From: Paraglaciecola marina
Lineage (GTDB): Bacteria > Pseudomonadota > Gammaproteobacteria > Enterobacterales > Alteromonadaceae
DNA length: 64,000 nt
Assembly: GCF_004360155.1 (NCBI RefSeq)
Contig: NZ_SAIS01000001.1
Coordinates: 310,001-374,000 of the forward strand
Direction of reading: 5' to 3'
Part shown: positions 26,226 to 37,442 of the stretch, piece after piece
Position numbering within the stretch: position 1 is the stretch's first letter
Layout: each line of letters begins with the position of its first letter
Made by a program: the position numbers and the translations under genes
Notes under the pieces: generated by a model
What the model was told of the DNA's origin: nothing
Seen by the model: the letters and a program-made list of their open reading frames with translations, nothing else
Databases searched by the model: none

Positions 26226-27690
26226 ATTGACGAAACCTGTTTACCAAAATTTTATTAATGGCCAGTTTTTAGGCAATCAAAGTGGCGCAACCTTTGCGGT
26301 CAAAAACCCTGCCACCGATGAGGTGATTTATCATGTTGAAGTCGCTGATGAATATATTCAAAACGCAGCCATTAAAAGTGCTGAAAAAGGCTTTGCTCAT
26401 TGGTCGACATTGACCCCTATTGAACGTAGTCGTATTTTATTAAAAGCTGTGAATTTACTCCGTACACGCAATGATGAATTGGCAAAAATTGAGGTGCTAG
26501 ATACAGGTAAGCCCTGGCAAGAAGCAGAGTGTGTAGATGTGCAAACCGGTGCCGATGTGATTGAATACTATGCCGGGCTTGCTCCTTCACAAGTGGGGCA
26601 ACAGCAAATGGTTGCGGAAGATTTTTACTATACCCGCAAAGAACCCTTAGGTATTTGTGCCGGTATAGGAGCTTGGAACTACCCATTACAAATTGCCTGC
26701 TGGAAGTCAGGCCCTGCATTAGCTGCGGGTAATGCCCTTATCTTTAAGCCTTCAGAAGAAACACCTTTAGGGGCAATTAAATTAGCAGAAATCTACATCG
26801 AAGCAGGTGTGCCAGCTGGCGTATTTAACGTTGTGCAAGGCGCCGCTGAAGTAGGGCAGTGGTTAACCCACAGTCCTGATATTGCAAAAGTATCTTTTAC
26901 TGGTGAAGTAGGCACAGGTAAAAAAGTCGTTGCCAGTGCCGCAAGCTCCCTTAAAGAAGTCACTATGGAACTTGGCGGTAAGTCTCCACTACTGGTGTTT
27001 GATGATGCCGATGTATCACAAGCAGTTAGCGCAGCTATGTTAGGTAATTTTTACACACAAGGTGAAGTTTGCACTAATTGCACCCGTATTTATTTACATA
27101 AAAGCATCTATCAGCAATTTATTGAAGAGCTTAAAACCCGTACAGAACAAAATGTTATTGCTGGTGACCCGCTAGATCCTAAAGTGAATTTTGGTGCGTT
27201 AATTTCAAAAAAACATCAAGATTTAGTCATGAGCTATATCGATAAAGGGATAGCACAAGGCGCGACACTTTTAACCGGTGGTAAAACCTTGAGCCCAGAA
27301 TCTGCACCCAATGGGTATTTTGTGGCACCAACTGTGTTTATCGACTGCAGCGATGACATGACGATAGTCAAAGAAGAAATCTTTGGCCCTGTTATGAGTG
27401 TTTTGGTGTTTGAAGACGAAGAGGATGTTATTCAACGTGCTAACGACACCCATTTAGGCTTGGCGGCTGGGGTGTTTAGTCAGGATATTAAACGGGCTCA
27501 TCGCGTTATCCATAAATTACAAGCTGGTATTTGTTGGATCAACAGTTATGGTAATTCACCAGCTGAAATGCCAGTAGGCGGTTATAAACAGTCTGGTATA
27601 GGCCGGGAAAACGGCATCGAAACCCTAGACCACTACACCCAAACTAAATCAATTTATGTAGGCATGGGCAATATAGAGAGCCCGTTTTAA
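26215..27690 (+). CDS. betB: Betaine-aldehyde dehydrogenase
   Basis: The enzyme oxidises betaine aldehyde to glycine betaine with NAD(P)+. The 491-aa sequence has the aldehyde dehydrogenase signatures [22 protein letters not shown], the nucleotide-binding FTGEVGTG, the general base in MELGGKSPL, the catalytic Cys in QGEVCTN, and [11 protein letters not shown], and it follows E. coli BetB throughout. The ATG at 26215 overlaps the end of betI; a TTG at 26227 just after the betI stop is an alternative. The stop shares one base with the betA start. Confidence 0.95.
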   Translation: MELKLTKPVYQNFINGQFLGNQSGATFAVKNPATDEVIYHVEVADEYIQNAAIKSAEKGFAHWSTLTPIERSRILLKAVNLLRTRNDELAKIEVLDTGKPWQEAECVDVQTGADVIEYYAGLAPSQVGQQQMVAEDFYYTRKEPLGICAGIGAWNYPLQIACWKSGPALAAGNALIFKPSEETPLGAIKLAEIYIEAGVPAGVFNVVQGAAEVGQWLTHSPDIAKVSFTGEVGTGKKVVASAASSLKEVTMELGGKSPLLVFDDADVSQAVSAAMLGNFYTQGEVCTNCTRIYLHKSIYQQFIEELKTRTEQNVIAGDPLDPKVNFGALISKKHQDLVMSYIDKGIAQGATLLTGGKTLSPESAPNGYFVAPTVFIDCSDDMTIVKEEIFGPVMSVLVFEDEEDVIQRANDTHLGLAAGVFSQDIKRAHRVIHKLQAGICWINSYGNSPAEMPVGGYKQSGIGRENGIETLDHYTQTKSIYVGMGNIESPF

Positions 27691-29360
27691 TGGCTGTAGA
27701 AACTTATAATTACATCATAGTTGGCGCCGGCTCTGCTGGTTGTGTATTGGCCAATCGACTATCTGCAGACAGCAGTAATAGTGTTTTATTACTAGAAACG
27801 GGAGGAAGCGATAAAAGCATTTTTATTAAAATGCCAACGGCCTTATCTATTCCGATGAATTCTCCTAAATACGCGTGGCAGTTTCATACACAAGCTGAGC
27901 CCTATTTGGATAATCGTAAAATGCATTGCCCTAGGGGCAAAGTGTTAGGTGGTTCTTCGTCGATAAACGGCATGGTATACGTCCGTGGTCATGCTAAAGA
28001 TTTTGATCAGTGGCAGCAACATGGTGCCAAGGGATGGGATTATCAGTCTTGTTTACCCTATTTTCAGAAAGCGGAATCCTATTATCTAGGTAAAGACAGT
28101 TATCATGGTAGTGACGGCCCTTTAGGGGTGAATAATGGTAATGAAATGGTCAACCCACTTTATAAAGCCTTTATTAAAGCTGGTCAGCAAGCAGGTTATT
28201 CCAGTACAAACGATTACAATGCGGCGCAGCAAGAGGGCTTTGGCCCTATGTATATGACAGTAAAAGACGGTGTACGCAGCTCGGCAAGTCGCGAGTACCT
28301 TGATCCGATTAAGTCCCGCAGCAACTTAACCATAGTCACTGGTGCTTTAGCTGAAAAAGTCGCTTTAGAAGGAAAAAAAGCCGTTGCTGTCGAATATAGT
28401 GTCAGTGGCAGGAAAATAACTGCGAAGGCGAGTAAAGAGATCGTGTTAAGCGCAGGGCCGATAGGTTCTCCGCACTTATTACAGCTTTCAGGCATTGGTG
28501 ATAGCGATACGCTAAAAGCCGCCGGTATTGATGTGATACATCATTTACCTGGGGTTGGGCAAAACTTGCAAGATCACTTAGAGTTTTACTTTCAATATAA
28601 GTGTAAACAGCCTATCACCTTAAATGGCAAACTCGGTTTAATTTCTAAAGGCTTGATTGGTGCTCGTTGGTTATTAACCCGCAGTGGCCTAGGCGCGACT
28701 AATCACTTTGAGTCCTGCGCTTTTATTCGCTCAAAACCTGAGGTTGAATGGCCTGATATTCAGTATCATTTTCTACCAGCGGCGATGCGTTATGACGGTA
28801 AAAGTGCTTTTGCCGGCCATGGTTTTCAAGTACATGTGGGGCATAACAAACCCAAAAGTCGCGGGGCGGTCACTATTCAGTCTGCCGATCCAAGTGTGGC
28901 ACCAAAAATTCAATTTAATTACTTACAACATCAAGATGATATCGAAGGGTTTAGAGCTTGCGTGCGTTTAACCCGTGAAATTATCGAGCAAAGTGCCTTT
29001 GATGAATATCGTGATGATGAAATTCAACCAGGTAAAGAAATACAGACTGATGAGCAAATTGATGCTTTTGTTCGCCAGTCCGTAGAAAGCGCATACCACC
29101 CATCATGTTCATGCAAAATGGGTGAGGACGATATGGCTGTGGTTAACTCTCACACCCAAGTCAGAGGACTTAAGGGTTTGCGAGTGGTGGATTCGTCTAT
29201 ATTTCCCACCATACCTAACGGCAATTTAAACGCACCAACCATTATGGTGGCAGAAAAAGCGGCAGACCTCATTTTAGGGAAGCCAATACTGCCTCAATCG
29301 CAAGTGAAGGTTGCCATTGCAAATGATTGGCAAAGTGAGCAACGCAGTTCGAATATTTAA
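27690..29360 (+). CDS. betA: Choline dehydrogenase (GMC oxidoreductase)
   Basis: This 556-aa flavoprotein oxidises choline to betaine aldehyde, passing electrons to the respiratory chain. The FAD motif [17 protein letters not shown] is at residues 8-24, the GMC signature [21 protein letters not shown] follows at about 84, and the second GMC signature is around [15 protein letters not shown]. The catalytic His lies in [10 protein letters not shown], and the C-terminal FAD segment is [30 protein letters not shown]. Translation is coupled to betB through TAATG. Confidence 0.95.
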   Translation: MAVETYNYIIVGAGSAGCVLANRLSADSSNSVLLLETGGSDKSIFIKMPTALSIPMNSPKYAWQFHTQAEPYLDNRKMHCPRGKVLGGSSSINGMVYVRGHAKDFDQWQQHGAKGWDYQSCLPYFQKAESYYLGKDSYHGSDGPLGVNNGNEMVNPLYKAFIKAGQQAGYSSTNDYNAAQQEGFGPMYMTVKDGVRSSASREYLDPIKSRSNLTIVTGALAEKVALEGKKAVAVEYSVSGRKITAKASKEIVLSAGPIGSPHLLQLSGIGDSDTLKAAGIDVIHHLPGVGQNLQDHLEFYFQYKCKQPITLNGKLGLISKGLIGARWLLTRSGLGATNHFESCAFIRSKPEVEWPDIQYHFLPAAMRYDGKSAFAGHGFQVHVGHNKPKSRGAVTIQSADPSVAPKIQFNYLQHQDDIEGFRACVRLTREIIEQSAFDEYRDDEIQPGKEIQTDEQIDAFVRQSVESAYHPSCSCKMGEDDMAVVNSHTQVRGLKGLRVVDSSIFPTIPNGNLNAPTIMVAEKAADLILGKPILPQSQVKVAIANDWQSEQRSSNI

Positions 29361-29365
29361 CCTGC

Positions 29366-29394
29366 CACCCACAGTACTTAGATACTGTGGGGCA
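29366..29394 (+). terminator. Stem-loop between betA and the transporter gene
   Basis: CCCACAGTA (29368-29376) and TACTGTGGG (29383-29391) form a perfect 9-bp stem with a six-base loop. There is no T run, so it is more likely an RNA-stability or processing element than a strong terminator. Confidence 0.4.
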
Positions 29395-29493
29395 TACAGT
29401 GGTGCACCCCTAAATTGTTTATGGGCTGTGAATACGAGATAAAAAGCACGGGGAAACAATGAAGTATTATTATTTATTAGGGGGCAGGGGACT

Positions 29494-30711
29494 ATGACTT
29501 TATGGCTTAATGCTGGCATCATATTCACCCTATTTACAATAGTGGTTATTTTATTCAAGTGGGGAAGTATTCGCTGTGTAGGGGTCACTCCTGTAAGAAC
29601 TTTTACTTTAATAGCTATTTTATTTACCTCAGGTCTAGATGTTGGCTTGATTATGTTCCCCCTTACTGAGTTTGCCGGTTATGCTGACTTAAAGAGTAAT
29701 CCAGAATATAGTTTTGCTAATCCACTGGCCATTGAATTTGCCTATTGGGGCTTTCTTATCTGGGGATTCTATTTTGTAACCTGCTTCTATTTTTGTGTCA
29801 TAGAACCTAAGGTAAAGTTTTTCGACATCCTATGGGTGAAATTAATCAATAATGTGGTCATTATTGGTACCTGTGCCTTTACTGCCTTCCTTTTACTCTC
29901 TAATTTACCTTGGTATTTACCTATCATTGGTGATGGCGAGTCAATTGTTCCAAGCTTCTATTTAATTGTACTTGCTGTCATATGTTTTGCAGTGTACTCA
30001 AGCACCGACATTAAATACGTGCGTTTTCTAAGTATCTCTACCACCTGGTTATTTATCGCATTAATTGGCTTTATGTGGTTTGGTGCCTTTATGGGCAGCG
30101 ACAGTCAGCTATCAGCATTTACCGATAATTTAGCGCTGATAGGTAACTACTTTGGCAATATCAATGACTTTGTTTTGCCGCTGAATGCCTACCATGAGTT
30201 TTATTTATTTTGGTGGTTTGCATGGAGCATTATGATTGGTCAGTTTACATCACGCTTTGTGGGGGGCTTAAAAACCTATCAGTTGTTGGGCGCTATGTTG
30301 ATTTTTCCTTCCATTCCCATTGCGGTTTGGTTTAGTGTTCTTTACCAATATCACGAAGCTGGTATTCCCACAGAGGGCTTGAAAAACTTTGCTATGGCCT
30401 TTGTAGGGATAGTGTTTGTGATCAATTCACTGGATTCGCTGATCCGTTTATACACAGATAACTTAAATATGACTGTTAAACGCCTTGGCAAATTAAATTA
30501 TTTTGTGGTAAATGTTGTCGTACTTGGATTGTTAACACTGTTATTTAAACTGGAATTTATAGAAATTCAATGGGTAGGCGCATTAGTGATTGGATTGTTC
30601 TTTGCTTGCGCCATATTTATTGCTTACAGAAAATATAAAACAGTACGTAACATAGATAGCTCTCCTGAAGGCAATAAAGTCGACTACACAAAAATCGAAA
30701 GAGCTAATTAA
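29494..30711 (+). CDS. Compact BCCT-like transporter, probably for choline or betaine
   Basis: The 405-aa protein has about 11 hydrophobic segments. The segment WWFAWSIMIGQFTSRFVGGLKTYQLLGAMLIFPS resembles the BCCT signature (WW-x-W-x-x-x-x-G-x-F-x-x-R-x-x-x-G followed by a helix). BCCT carriers move choline, carnitine or betaine with Na+ or H+. Typical members are 500-700 aa, so this is a shortened or divergent form. The ATG at 29494 has AGGGG six bases upstream, and the frame before it carries no membrane segments, so it is not obviously truncated. Position downstream of betA supports choline uptake; direct family membership is less certain. Confidence 0.65.
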   Translation: MTLWLNAGIIFTLFTIVVILFKWGSIRCVGVTPVRTFTLIAILFTSGLDVGLIMFPLTEFAGYADLKSNPEYSFANPLAIEFAYWGFLIWGFYFVTCFYFCVIEPKVKFFDILWVKLINNVVIIGTCAFTAFLLLSNLPWYLPIIGDGESIVPSFYLIVLAVICFAVYSSTDIKYVRFLSISTTWLFIALIGFMWFGAFMGSDSQLSAFTDNLALIGNYFGNINDFVLPLNAYHEFYLFWWFAWSIMIGQFTSRFVGGLKTYQLLGAMLIFPSIPIAVWFSVLYQYHEAGIPTEGLKNFAMAFVGIVFVINSLDSLIRLYTDNLNMTVKRLGKLNYFVVNVVVLGLLTLLFKLEFIEIQWVGALVIGLFFACAIFIAYRKYKTVRNIDSSPEGNKVDYTKIERAN

Positions 30712-31144
30712 AATATTATGTTATTAAATAGACGCGACGACTGTAATAAGCACTCTGGGTCAAATGTAAATTAACTCTGGCAGCCCCTGTTAGGGGAGAA
30801 AGACCGCTCATTAAAAAATGGGCAGTAGTAAATCGCCCAAATATTTTTTCTCCCATAAAACGATACCACTTTACTAGCATTATGCTTTCAAAACTGATGT
30901 CTCTTAACGGGGTTAGTGGTTTTTGAAAGGGATTTATTCCAACAATTAAGTGCCATAATTGCTATTTAAGAATACAGCCTAACTCTCAAGAGACCTGCCC
31001 ACCCAAATTACTTAAAATTCCCCGTGATTTGTGTATTTTTAAGGGATTTGAGTATACAATGTGCGCCGCATTTAAAAGCGATATATAAAGAAGCAAAATG
31101 TATTGCCCTCAGTAGGGCAGTTTATAATTATTTAAAGGAAAAAA
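30712..31144 (+). promoter_or_regulatory. Structured intergenic region upstream of pnp, no rpsO
   Basis: No coding frame is visible in these 433 bases. Several inverted repeats are: CCCCT/AGGGG (30784-30796); GGGAGAAA/TTTCTCCC (30794-30801 with 30847-30854) enclosing TGGGC/GCCCA (30819-30823, 30835-30839); and CTTTCAAAA/TTTTGAAAG (30885-30893, 30921-30929). The first two share bases and exclude each other. A likely pnp promoter is TTGTGT (31029-31034), 18 bp, TATACA (31053-31058). A leader hairpin TGCCCT/AGGGCA (31104-31119) stands before the pnp Shine-Dalgarno AAAGGA. Confidence 0.45.
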
Positions 31145-33259
31145 ATGACTCCTATTACTAAATCTTTTCAGTATGGTCAGCATACTGTTACTCTTGAAAC
31201 TGGCGTAATTGCTCGCCAAGCTACAGCTGCTGTATTAGCTAGCATGGATGACACATCTGTATTGGTATCGGTTGTTGGTAAAAAAGATACTAAACCTGGG
31301 CAAGACTTCTTCCCACTTACCGTTAACTACCAAGAGCGTACATACGCTGCTGGTAAAATCCCTGGTGGATTTTTCAAACGTGAAGGTCGTCCTTCTGAAT
31401 ATGAAACCCTTACATCACGTTTAATTGACCGCCCAATTCGTCCTTTATTCCCTGATGGGTTTATGAACGAAGTTCAAATTATTGTCACTGTGGTTTCTGC
31501 AAATCCAGAAATCCCTACAGACATTATCTCTCTTATCGGTACTTCTGCAGCTTTAGCTGTTTCTGGTATGCCATTTAATGGTCCAGTTGGCGCAGCACGT
31601 GTTGGCTATAAAGATGAACAATACATTTTAAATACACGTACTTCTGAGTTAGAAGACAGCCAACTTGATTTAGTCGTTGCTGGTACTGAAGGTGCGGTAT
31701 TAATGGTTGAGTCTGAAGCTGAAATTCTTTCTGAAGAAGTGATGCTTGGAGCTGTTATGTATGGCCATGAGCAAATGCAAACAGTTGTAAATGCTGTGAA
31801 TGAATTTGCAGCTGAAGTGAATACTCCTAAGTGGGATTGGCAACCAGAAGCTGAAAACACTGAGCTTAAAGATAAAATCAAAGCATTGGCTGAAGCGGGT
31901 ATTACTGATGCTTACCAAATCTCTGACAAGATGGAGCGTAAAGACGCCATCACTGCTTTGACTAATAAAACAGTTGAAGAGTTAGTTGCTGCTGATGAAA
32001 ATCAAGATGCTAAAGAAGTATCTGAATTAGTACATGAACTAGAAAGTGACGTTGTTCGTTCACGTATTCTTGCTGGTCAGCCTCGTATCGATGGCCGTGA
32101 TCCTGCGATGATCCGTGCTCTTGATGTGGCTACTGGTTTGTTACCTCGTACTCACGGTTCTGCTTTGTTTACTCGTGGGGAAACTCAAGCAATCGTTGCT
32201 GCTACTCTAGGTACAGAGCGTGATGCCCAAATGATTGATGGCTTAAACGGTAAAGTAGATAGTCGTTTCATGCTGCATTATAACTTCCCTCCATATTGTG
32301 TAGGTGAAACTGGTTTTGTTGGATCTCCTAAGCGTCGTGAAATTGGTCACGGTCGTCTAGCTAAGCGTGGTATTCAAGCGGTCATGCCGTCTGAAAAAGA
32401 CTTCCCTTATGTTGTACGTGTTGTATCTGAAATCACTGAATCAAACGGTTCTTCTTCAATGGCCTCTGTTTGTGGTACATCACTCGCTCTTATGGATGCA
32501 GGTGTTCCAATTAAAGCGTCTGTTGCTGGTATTGCTATGGGTCTAGTGAAAAACGACGAAAATTTCGTGGTTCTTTCAGACATATTGGGTGACGAAGACC
32601 ATCTAGGTGACATGGACTTTAAAGTAGCCGGTACTACAGGTGGTATTACTGCTCTACAAATGGATATCAAAATTGAAGGTATCACTAAAGAAATCATGCA
32701 GGTAGCACTTAAGCAAGCTAAAGAAGCTCGTTTGCATATTCTAGGCGTAATGGACCAAGCTATTTCTGGCCACCGTGAAGAAATGTCTGAATTCGCTCCG
32801 CGCATTTATACTTTGAAAGTAGATAAAGACAAAATCCGTGACGTAATTGGTAAAGGTGGTGCGATGATCCGCGCTATCACTGAAGAGTCTGATTGTAATA
32901 TTGAAATTGAAGATGATGGAACGGTTAAGATTTTTGCAACTGAACGTGCTAAAGCTGAAATTGCAATTTCTAAGATTGAGCAAGTTACCGCTGAAGTTGA
33001 AGCCGGTAAGACATACTCTGGTAAAGTCACTCGTATCGTCGATTTTGGTGCCTTTGTAGAAATTTTGCCAGGTAAAGAAGGTCTAGTTCATATTTCACAA
33101 ATCGCTCATGAACGTGTTAATAAAGTATCTGACCACCTTGAAGAAGGTCAAATATTAGATGTGAAAGTTGTTGAAATTGACCGTCAAAATCGTGTTCGTT
33201 TAAGCATTAAAGATTTACTAGAAAAGCCAGCTGCTCCAGATGCATCAGGGAACGAATAA
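31145..33259 (+). CDS. pnp: Polyribonucleotide nucleotidyltransferase (PNPase)
   Basis: This 3'-5' phosphorolytic exoribonuclease takes part in mRNA decay and the degradosome. The 704-aa protein has two RNase PH domains (about residues 5-230 and 310-545; [44 protein letters not shown]), a KH domain (about 553-612; [16 protein letters not shown]) and an S1 domain (620-690; [28 protein letters not shown]). Codon use is strongly biased toward a few codons, as in highly expressed genes. In many gammaproteobacteria rpsO precedes pnp; here it does not. Confidence 0.98.
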   Translation: MTPITKSFQYGQHTVTLETGVIARQATAAVLASMDDTSVLVSVVGKKDTKPGQDFFPLTVNYQERTYAAGKIPGGFFKREGRPSEYETLTSRLIDRPIRPLFPDGFMNEVQIIVTVVSANPEIPTDIISLIGTSAALAVSGMPFNGPVGAARVGYKDEQYILNTRTSELEDSQLDLVVAGTEGAVLMVESEAEILSEEVMLGAVMYGHEQMQTVVNAVNEFAAEVNTPKWDWQPEAENTELKDKIKALAEAGITDAYQISDKMERKDAITALTNKTVEELVAADENQDAKEVSELVHELESDVVRSRILAGQPRIDGRDPAMIRALDVATGLLPRTHGSALFTRGETQAIVAATLGTERDAQMIDGLNGKVDSRFMLHYNFPPYCVGETGFVGSPKRREIGHGRLAKRGIQAVMPSEKDFPYVVRVVSEITESNGSSSMASVCGTSLALMDAGVPIKASVAGIAMGLVKNDENFVVLSDILGDEDHLGDMDFKVAGTTGGITALQMDIKIEGITKEIMQVALKQAKEARLHILGVMDQAISGHREEMSEFAPRIYTLKVDKDKIRDVIGKGGAMIRAITEESDCNIEIEDDGTVKIFATERAKAEIAISKIEQVTAEVEAGKTYSGKVTRIVDFGAFVEILPGKEGLVHISQIAHERVNKVSDHLEEGQILDVKVVEIDRQNRVRLSIKDLLEKPAAPDASGNE

Positions 33260-33280
33260 GTAATTAGTTTTTAACTAATT

Positions 33281-33309
33281 TTAAAAGGAGCCGCAAGGCT
33301 CCTTTTTTG
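33281..33309 (+). terminator. Rho-independent terminator of pnp
   Basis: AAAAGGAGCC (33283-33292), loop GCAA, GGCTCCTTTT (33297-33306), then further T residues. A smaller hairpin AATTAGT/ACTAATT (33262-33280) precedes it. The remaining stretch to 33596 is AT-rich, and I see no gene or clear signal in it. Confidence 0.9.
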
Positions 33310-33596
33310 TATCTATACCTAACACACTGTCGCACCTGCTATTAGTATTTGAATCAACAAATTAAAGTTGGTTTTTTAAGGAAACTCGTTAGTAACCTCC
33401 AGTAATTCTCCAATCTGTAAATAAAAATCGAGATAAATTTATTACTCGTTACACTCTTTAAGGTATTTCAAGCAACACCACAATATCCATCTAGATACTT
33501 TGGCCAGATTCAAAATGTGAGAAAGTAAATGCCTTATTGATTTTCAGTTCTAGAGGGTTAAGTGCCACCCATCAATTTATGCAAAAGGAATATTCA

Positions 33597-34361
33597 GTGA
33601 AAACAATGTTAAAAACGAAACTTGATTTGGGACTAATTTGTTTACCATTTATTTTATTTACACAGCAGAGTATTGCTCAAGATGATGTTCAGGACATATC
33701 AGCTGATGGTGGTGGTTTGGCTATAATTGCAAAAGTCGGTACTTTGGGGCCAGGCCTAGAGTTAGATTATAGTTTCAATGAAAGTTGGAACATTCGTCTT
33801 CAAGCTAACGGCTATACCTATTCAGATACATTCGAAGAAGATGATATTGATTACAATGGTGAAATTGAACTATCTACCTATGGAGTATTGGTTGATTGGC
33901 GCCCATTCGATGGTGTTTTCCATATTACTGGTGGTGCATACATTAATGGCAATGAGCTACGAGGAGACGCTATTAGCTCGGGTAGTGAAACCTTTGAAAT
34001 TGGAGATTTGGAATACCGTGGAACGAGTAGCGATCCACTGACCCTTGATACCGCTATCGTTTTAGGGGATGAAACAGCGGGGTACTTGGGGTTTGGCTGG
34101 GGGCAAAGTTATGAAGATGGCTTTATGTTTTCATTAGAAATAGGCGTGCTATTTTCTGGAGAGCCAGATGTACAACTTGAAGTTGCCGGTACGGCAGAAG
34201 TAGTAGGTTACCCAGGATATCAATTCAATGTAAACGGTACATCACCTGAAGCCATTGAGTTTCAAGCTAACGTTGCCGATGAAATTGTTAATTTAGAAGA
34301 AGATATTTCTGATTTCGAAATATACCCTGTTATAGCTTTAGGGATTGGTTACCGCTTTTAA
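33597..34361 (+). CDS. Putative outer-membrane beta-barrel protein
   Basis: The start is a GTG at 33597 with AAGGAA upstream; the signal peptide then runs to about residue 28 (LFTQQSIAQ). The mature protein of about 226 residues has repeated amphipathic strands (GPGLELDYSFNESWNIRLQANGYTY, YGVLVDWRPF, FHITGGAYIN, AGYLGFGWGQSY, FMFSLEIGVLFSG) and ends ALGIGYRF with a terminal Phe, typical of small outer-membrane barrels. It belongs to the loose group of uncharacterised OmpA-barrel-like proteins; no binding function can be assigned. It is monocistronic. Confidence 0.72.
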   Translation: MKTMLKTKLDLGLICLPFILFTQQSIAQDDVQDISADGGGLAIIAKVGTLGPGLELDYSFNESWNIRLQANGYTYSDTFEEDDIDYNGEIELSTYGVLVDWRPFDGVFHITGGAYINGNELRGDAISSGSETFEIGDLEYRGTSSDPLTLDTAIVLGDETAGYLGFGWGQSYEDGFMFSLEIGVLFSGEPDVQLEVAGTAEVVGYPGYQFNVNGTSPEAIEFQANVADEIVNLEEDISDFEIYPVIALGIGYRF

Positions 34362-34548
34362 TAAATCAAAAGTGAGTATTTTAGGGCTGATTCTTTTATT
34401 AAGTAGAAGGCCTGTCAGCCTTCAACTTGCTACCCATAATACTCCCATCATTGCTATTTATACTTTTATATCTATGGATTTGTTTTGATTTGCTCTGGTG
34501 GGGATGTTGATAATAGCCTTATTCATTTATCCTTTTTAACGGTTACCC

Positions 34549-35337
34549 ATGCCCCAAATCAATGCCAACTCTAGTAACGTTATTCTATTCGATGTACAAG
34601 AAGGTGTGGCTGTAGTCTCCATTAATCGACCTGATGAGCTCAATACATTTACTACTGAAGTTATCAATGGTCTAACTAAGGCCTTTTCTTTAATTGCCAA
34701 TGATGATGCCATAAAAGTCGCGGTGTTAACGGGAACCGGCCGAGCCTTTAGTGCTGGGTTAGATTTGAAAATGCTCAGTGCAGAAAGCGATGTGTTTCAA
34801 CAGCATAATCAAGGGCAGCACACGGCATTCATTAAAGCTATTTCAGAATGCCCCAAGCCCGTTATAGGTGCTATAAATGGTGTGGCTGTGGCCGGTGGAC
34901 TGGAGTTGGCATTATGTTGTGATTTTTTATATGCCTCAGATAAAGCGAGCTTTGCTGATACTCATGCCTTTGTTGGAGTAATACCAGGTTGGGGGTTATC
35001 ACAAAAATTTCCTAGGTTGGTTGGGATTAATCGTGCTCGTGAATTAAGTTTTACTGGGAGGTTCTTTAGTGCTATTGAAGCAAAAGAGTGGGGCTTGATT
35101 AACGAAATTTACCCTAGAGATGAGTTGATGAATACGGTCCTTGATTTAGCATTAAAAATAGCGGAAGCAGATATGCCTGCCTTAATGAAAATAAAAGCCT
35201 TGATGAATCAAGGTTGGAATATGAATTTAAAAAATGCTCTTGAGTATGAGACTCAAATATCTGTCCCATACAGTAAAGCCATAGATATGACTCAGATGGA
35301 ACAAAGGTTAGAGGTGTTGAAAAGTCGCAAACGATAA
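34549..35337 (+). CDS. Enoyl-CoA hydratase/isomerase family protein
   Basis: The 262-aa crotonase-fold protein has the oxyanion-hole segments GTGRAFSAGLDLKML and GVAVAGGLELALCCDF. The first catalytic Glu of enoyl-CoA hydratase is kept (GGLELA). At the position of the second (PE-x-x-x-G-x-x-PG) the sequence reads THAFVGVIPGWG, so that Glu is replaced by His. It may therefore be an isomerase or act on an unusual CoA ester rather than be a standard beta-oxidation hydratase. No fatty-acid or amino-acid degradation genes are adjacent. Confidence 0.85.
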   Translation: MPQINANSSNVILFDVQEGVAVVSINRPDELNTFTTEVINGLTKAFSLIANDDAIKVAVLTGTGRAFSAGLDLKMLSAESDVFQQHNQGQHTAFIKAISECPKPVIGAINGVAVAGGLELALCCDFLYASDKASFADTHAFVGVIPGWGLSQKFPRLVGINRARELSFTGRFFSAIEAKEWGLINEIYPRDELMNTVLDLALKIAEADMPALMKIKALMNQGWNMNLKNALEYETQISVPYSKAIDMTQMEQRLEVLKSRKR

Positions 35338-35377
35338 GTCTTATTTTTACAAATATTGAGTCTTTTTCTTAAATATA

Positions 35378-35443
35378 ATCCCAAAGAGCTGCGTCAGTTA
35401 CCATGCAACTCTTTGGGTGATAGGTGGCATAGCTCGCTATGCA
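35378..35443 (-). terminator. Stem-loops between the hydratase and mutarotase genes
   Basis: CCCAAAGAG (35380-35388) and CTCTTTGGG (35409-35417) pair, with further wobble pairs inward. On the minus strand this serves the mutarotase gene. A second palindrome, GCATAGCTCGCTATGC (35427-35442), overlaps the mutarotase stop. Confidence 0.6.
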
Positions 35444-36276
35444 ATAATTTGTTGTAAGGTGTGAGTCTCTTTTGGCGCAACCATTTGTCCTTGGGTTATG
35501 GTGCTCTCTACACACAACATAGTGACATAACTGTCATCTGCCATGTCTACCATGCTTATAGATTTTTCCCGCCAAGGATTCCATACTACTATGCTATCGT
35601 GACCAGAAGATATCACGTCAGTTTTAAGCTGTTTGTCGATAATGGTTAATTTTTCTGGTTTATCAAAGTGCACTCTGTCAGTTTCTTCAGTAAATTGATA
35701 AGGCTGTGGAGTTTCGAAGCTCTTATAATTGCGAGTTTTATCTTCATAAGTACCTTTTAAGCCTAAAAGCTTACATTGCCTGATATCTTCAATTGTAAAG
35801 TAACTATGCAGGGCGCAATTATAGCTTAAAGGTTTCTCACCTAAATTAGTCGTCTTGAGTTGAATACTTAGCTGCTCGCCAATTTGAACTACTAAAGTGA
35901 GTTGTGCGTATGCATCGAATCCTTCTCCATTACTGGATATAGGTTGTAACTCTATTGTGGTTCCTGATTCAGAATCTTCAGTGGTAATGACTTTCCACCC
36001 CTGTTGGCGTACATAACCATGGCTAGGTAAGGTTTTATCTGAAGGATGTTCGCCAAACCATGGCCAGCAAATAGGTACACCTCCGCGGATGGCTTTTTGG
36101 CCATTGAATATCGCTTCTTTACTTACCCACAAACGCTCACGGTTATCTTTTTTAGGGCAGAAGCTTAATATATGACCGCCAAACAATGCTATTTCAGCAG
36201 TAGCGAATGAATTGTCTATTTGCAGAGCTTGAATGTCGTCACGGTTAATTAGTGATATTGAGTTTGCTAGTAACAT
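35437..36276 (-). CDS. yeaD: D-hexose-6-phosphate mutarotase
   Basis: This aldose-1-epimerase-like enzyme interconverts the anomers of glucose-6-phosphate and related sugars. The 279-aa sequence shows the YeaD pattern: ALFGGHILSFCPKK, AIRGGVPICWPWFGEHP, LPSHGYVRQQGW, LHSYFTIEDI, and HDSIVVWNPWREKS near the C-terminus. I place the start at the ATG at 36276, which begins MLLANSISL; the frame's earlier ATG at 36309 lies against the gapA terminator and lacks a ribosome-binding site. As in Escherichia coli, the gene lies directly downstream of gapA. Confidence 0.87.
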   Translation of the reverse strand: MLLANSISLINRDDIQALQIDNSFATAEIALFGGHILSFCPKKDNRERLWVSKEAIFNGQKAIRGGVPICWPWFGEHPSDKTLPSHGYVRQQGWKVITTEDSESGTTIELQPISSNGEGFDAYAQLTLVVQIGEQLSIQLKTTNLGEKPLSYNCALHSYFTIEDIRQCKLLGLKGTYEDKTRNYKSFETPQPYQFTEETDRVHFDKPEKLTIIDKQLKTDVISSGHDSIVVWNPWREKSISMVDMADDSYVTMLCVESTITQGQMVAPKETHTLQQIIA

Positions 36277-36308
36277 AGAGGATCTCTGTTTATGGAAGTT
36301 AAGGATCA

Positions 36309-36350
36309 TAAAAAAGGCGGTAAAGAACTATTTCTTTACCGCCTTTTTAA
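36309..36350. terminator. Strong bidirectional-looking terminator after gapA
   Basis: A perfect 17-bp stem (36311-36327 with 36332-36348; core GGCGGTAAAGAA/TTCTTTACCGCC) closes on a four-base loop, with A runs on the left and T runs on the right. Read on the minus strand it ends gapA and should limit read-through into yeaD. Confidence 0.92.
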
Positions 36351-36372
36351 TACAAAATTCAACAATAGTAGA

Positions 36373-37392
<1,020 letters not shown>

Positions 37393-37442
37393 TTAACTGC
37401 TTGCCTAAAAAAGCTGTTAATGAAGGGTGTAATAAACCCTAC

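Noticed and set aside
29360-30760. The short BCCT-like gene as a frameshifted full-length transporter
   Set aside because: The start has its own ribosome-binding site, the upstream frame has no hydrophobic segments, and the sequence after the stop shows no further membrane helices.
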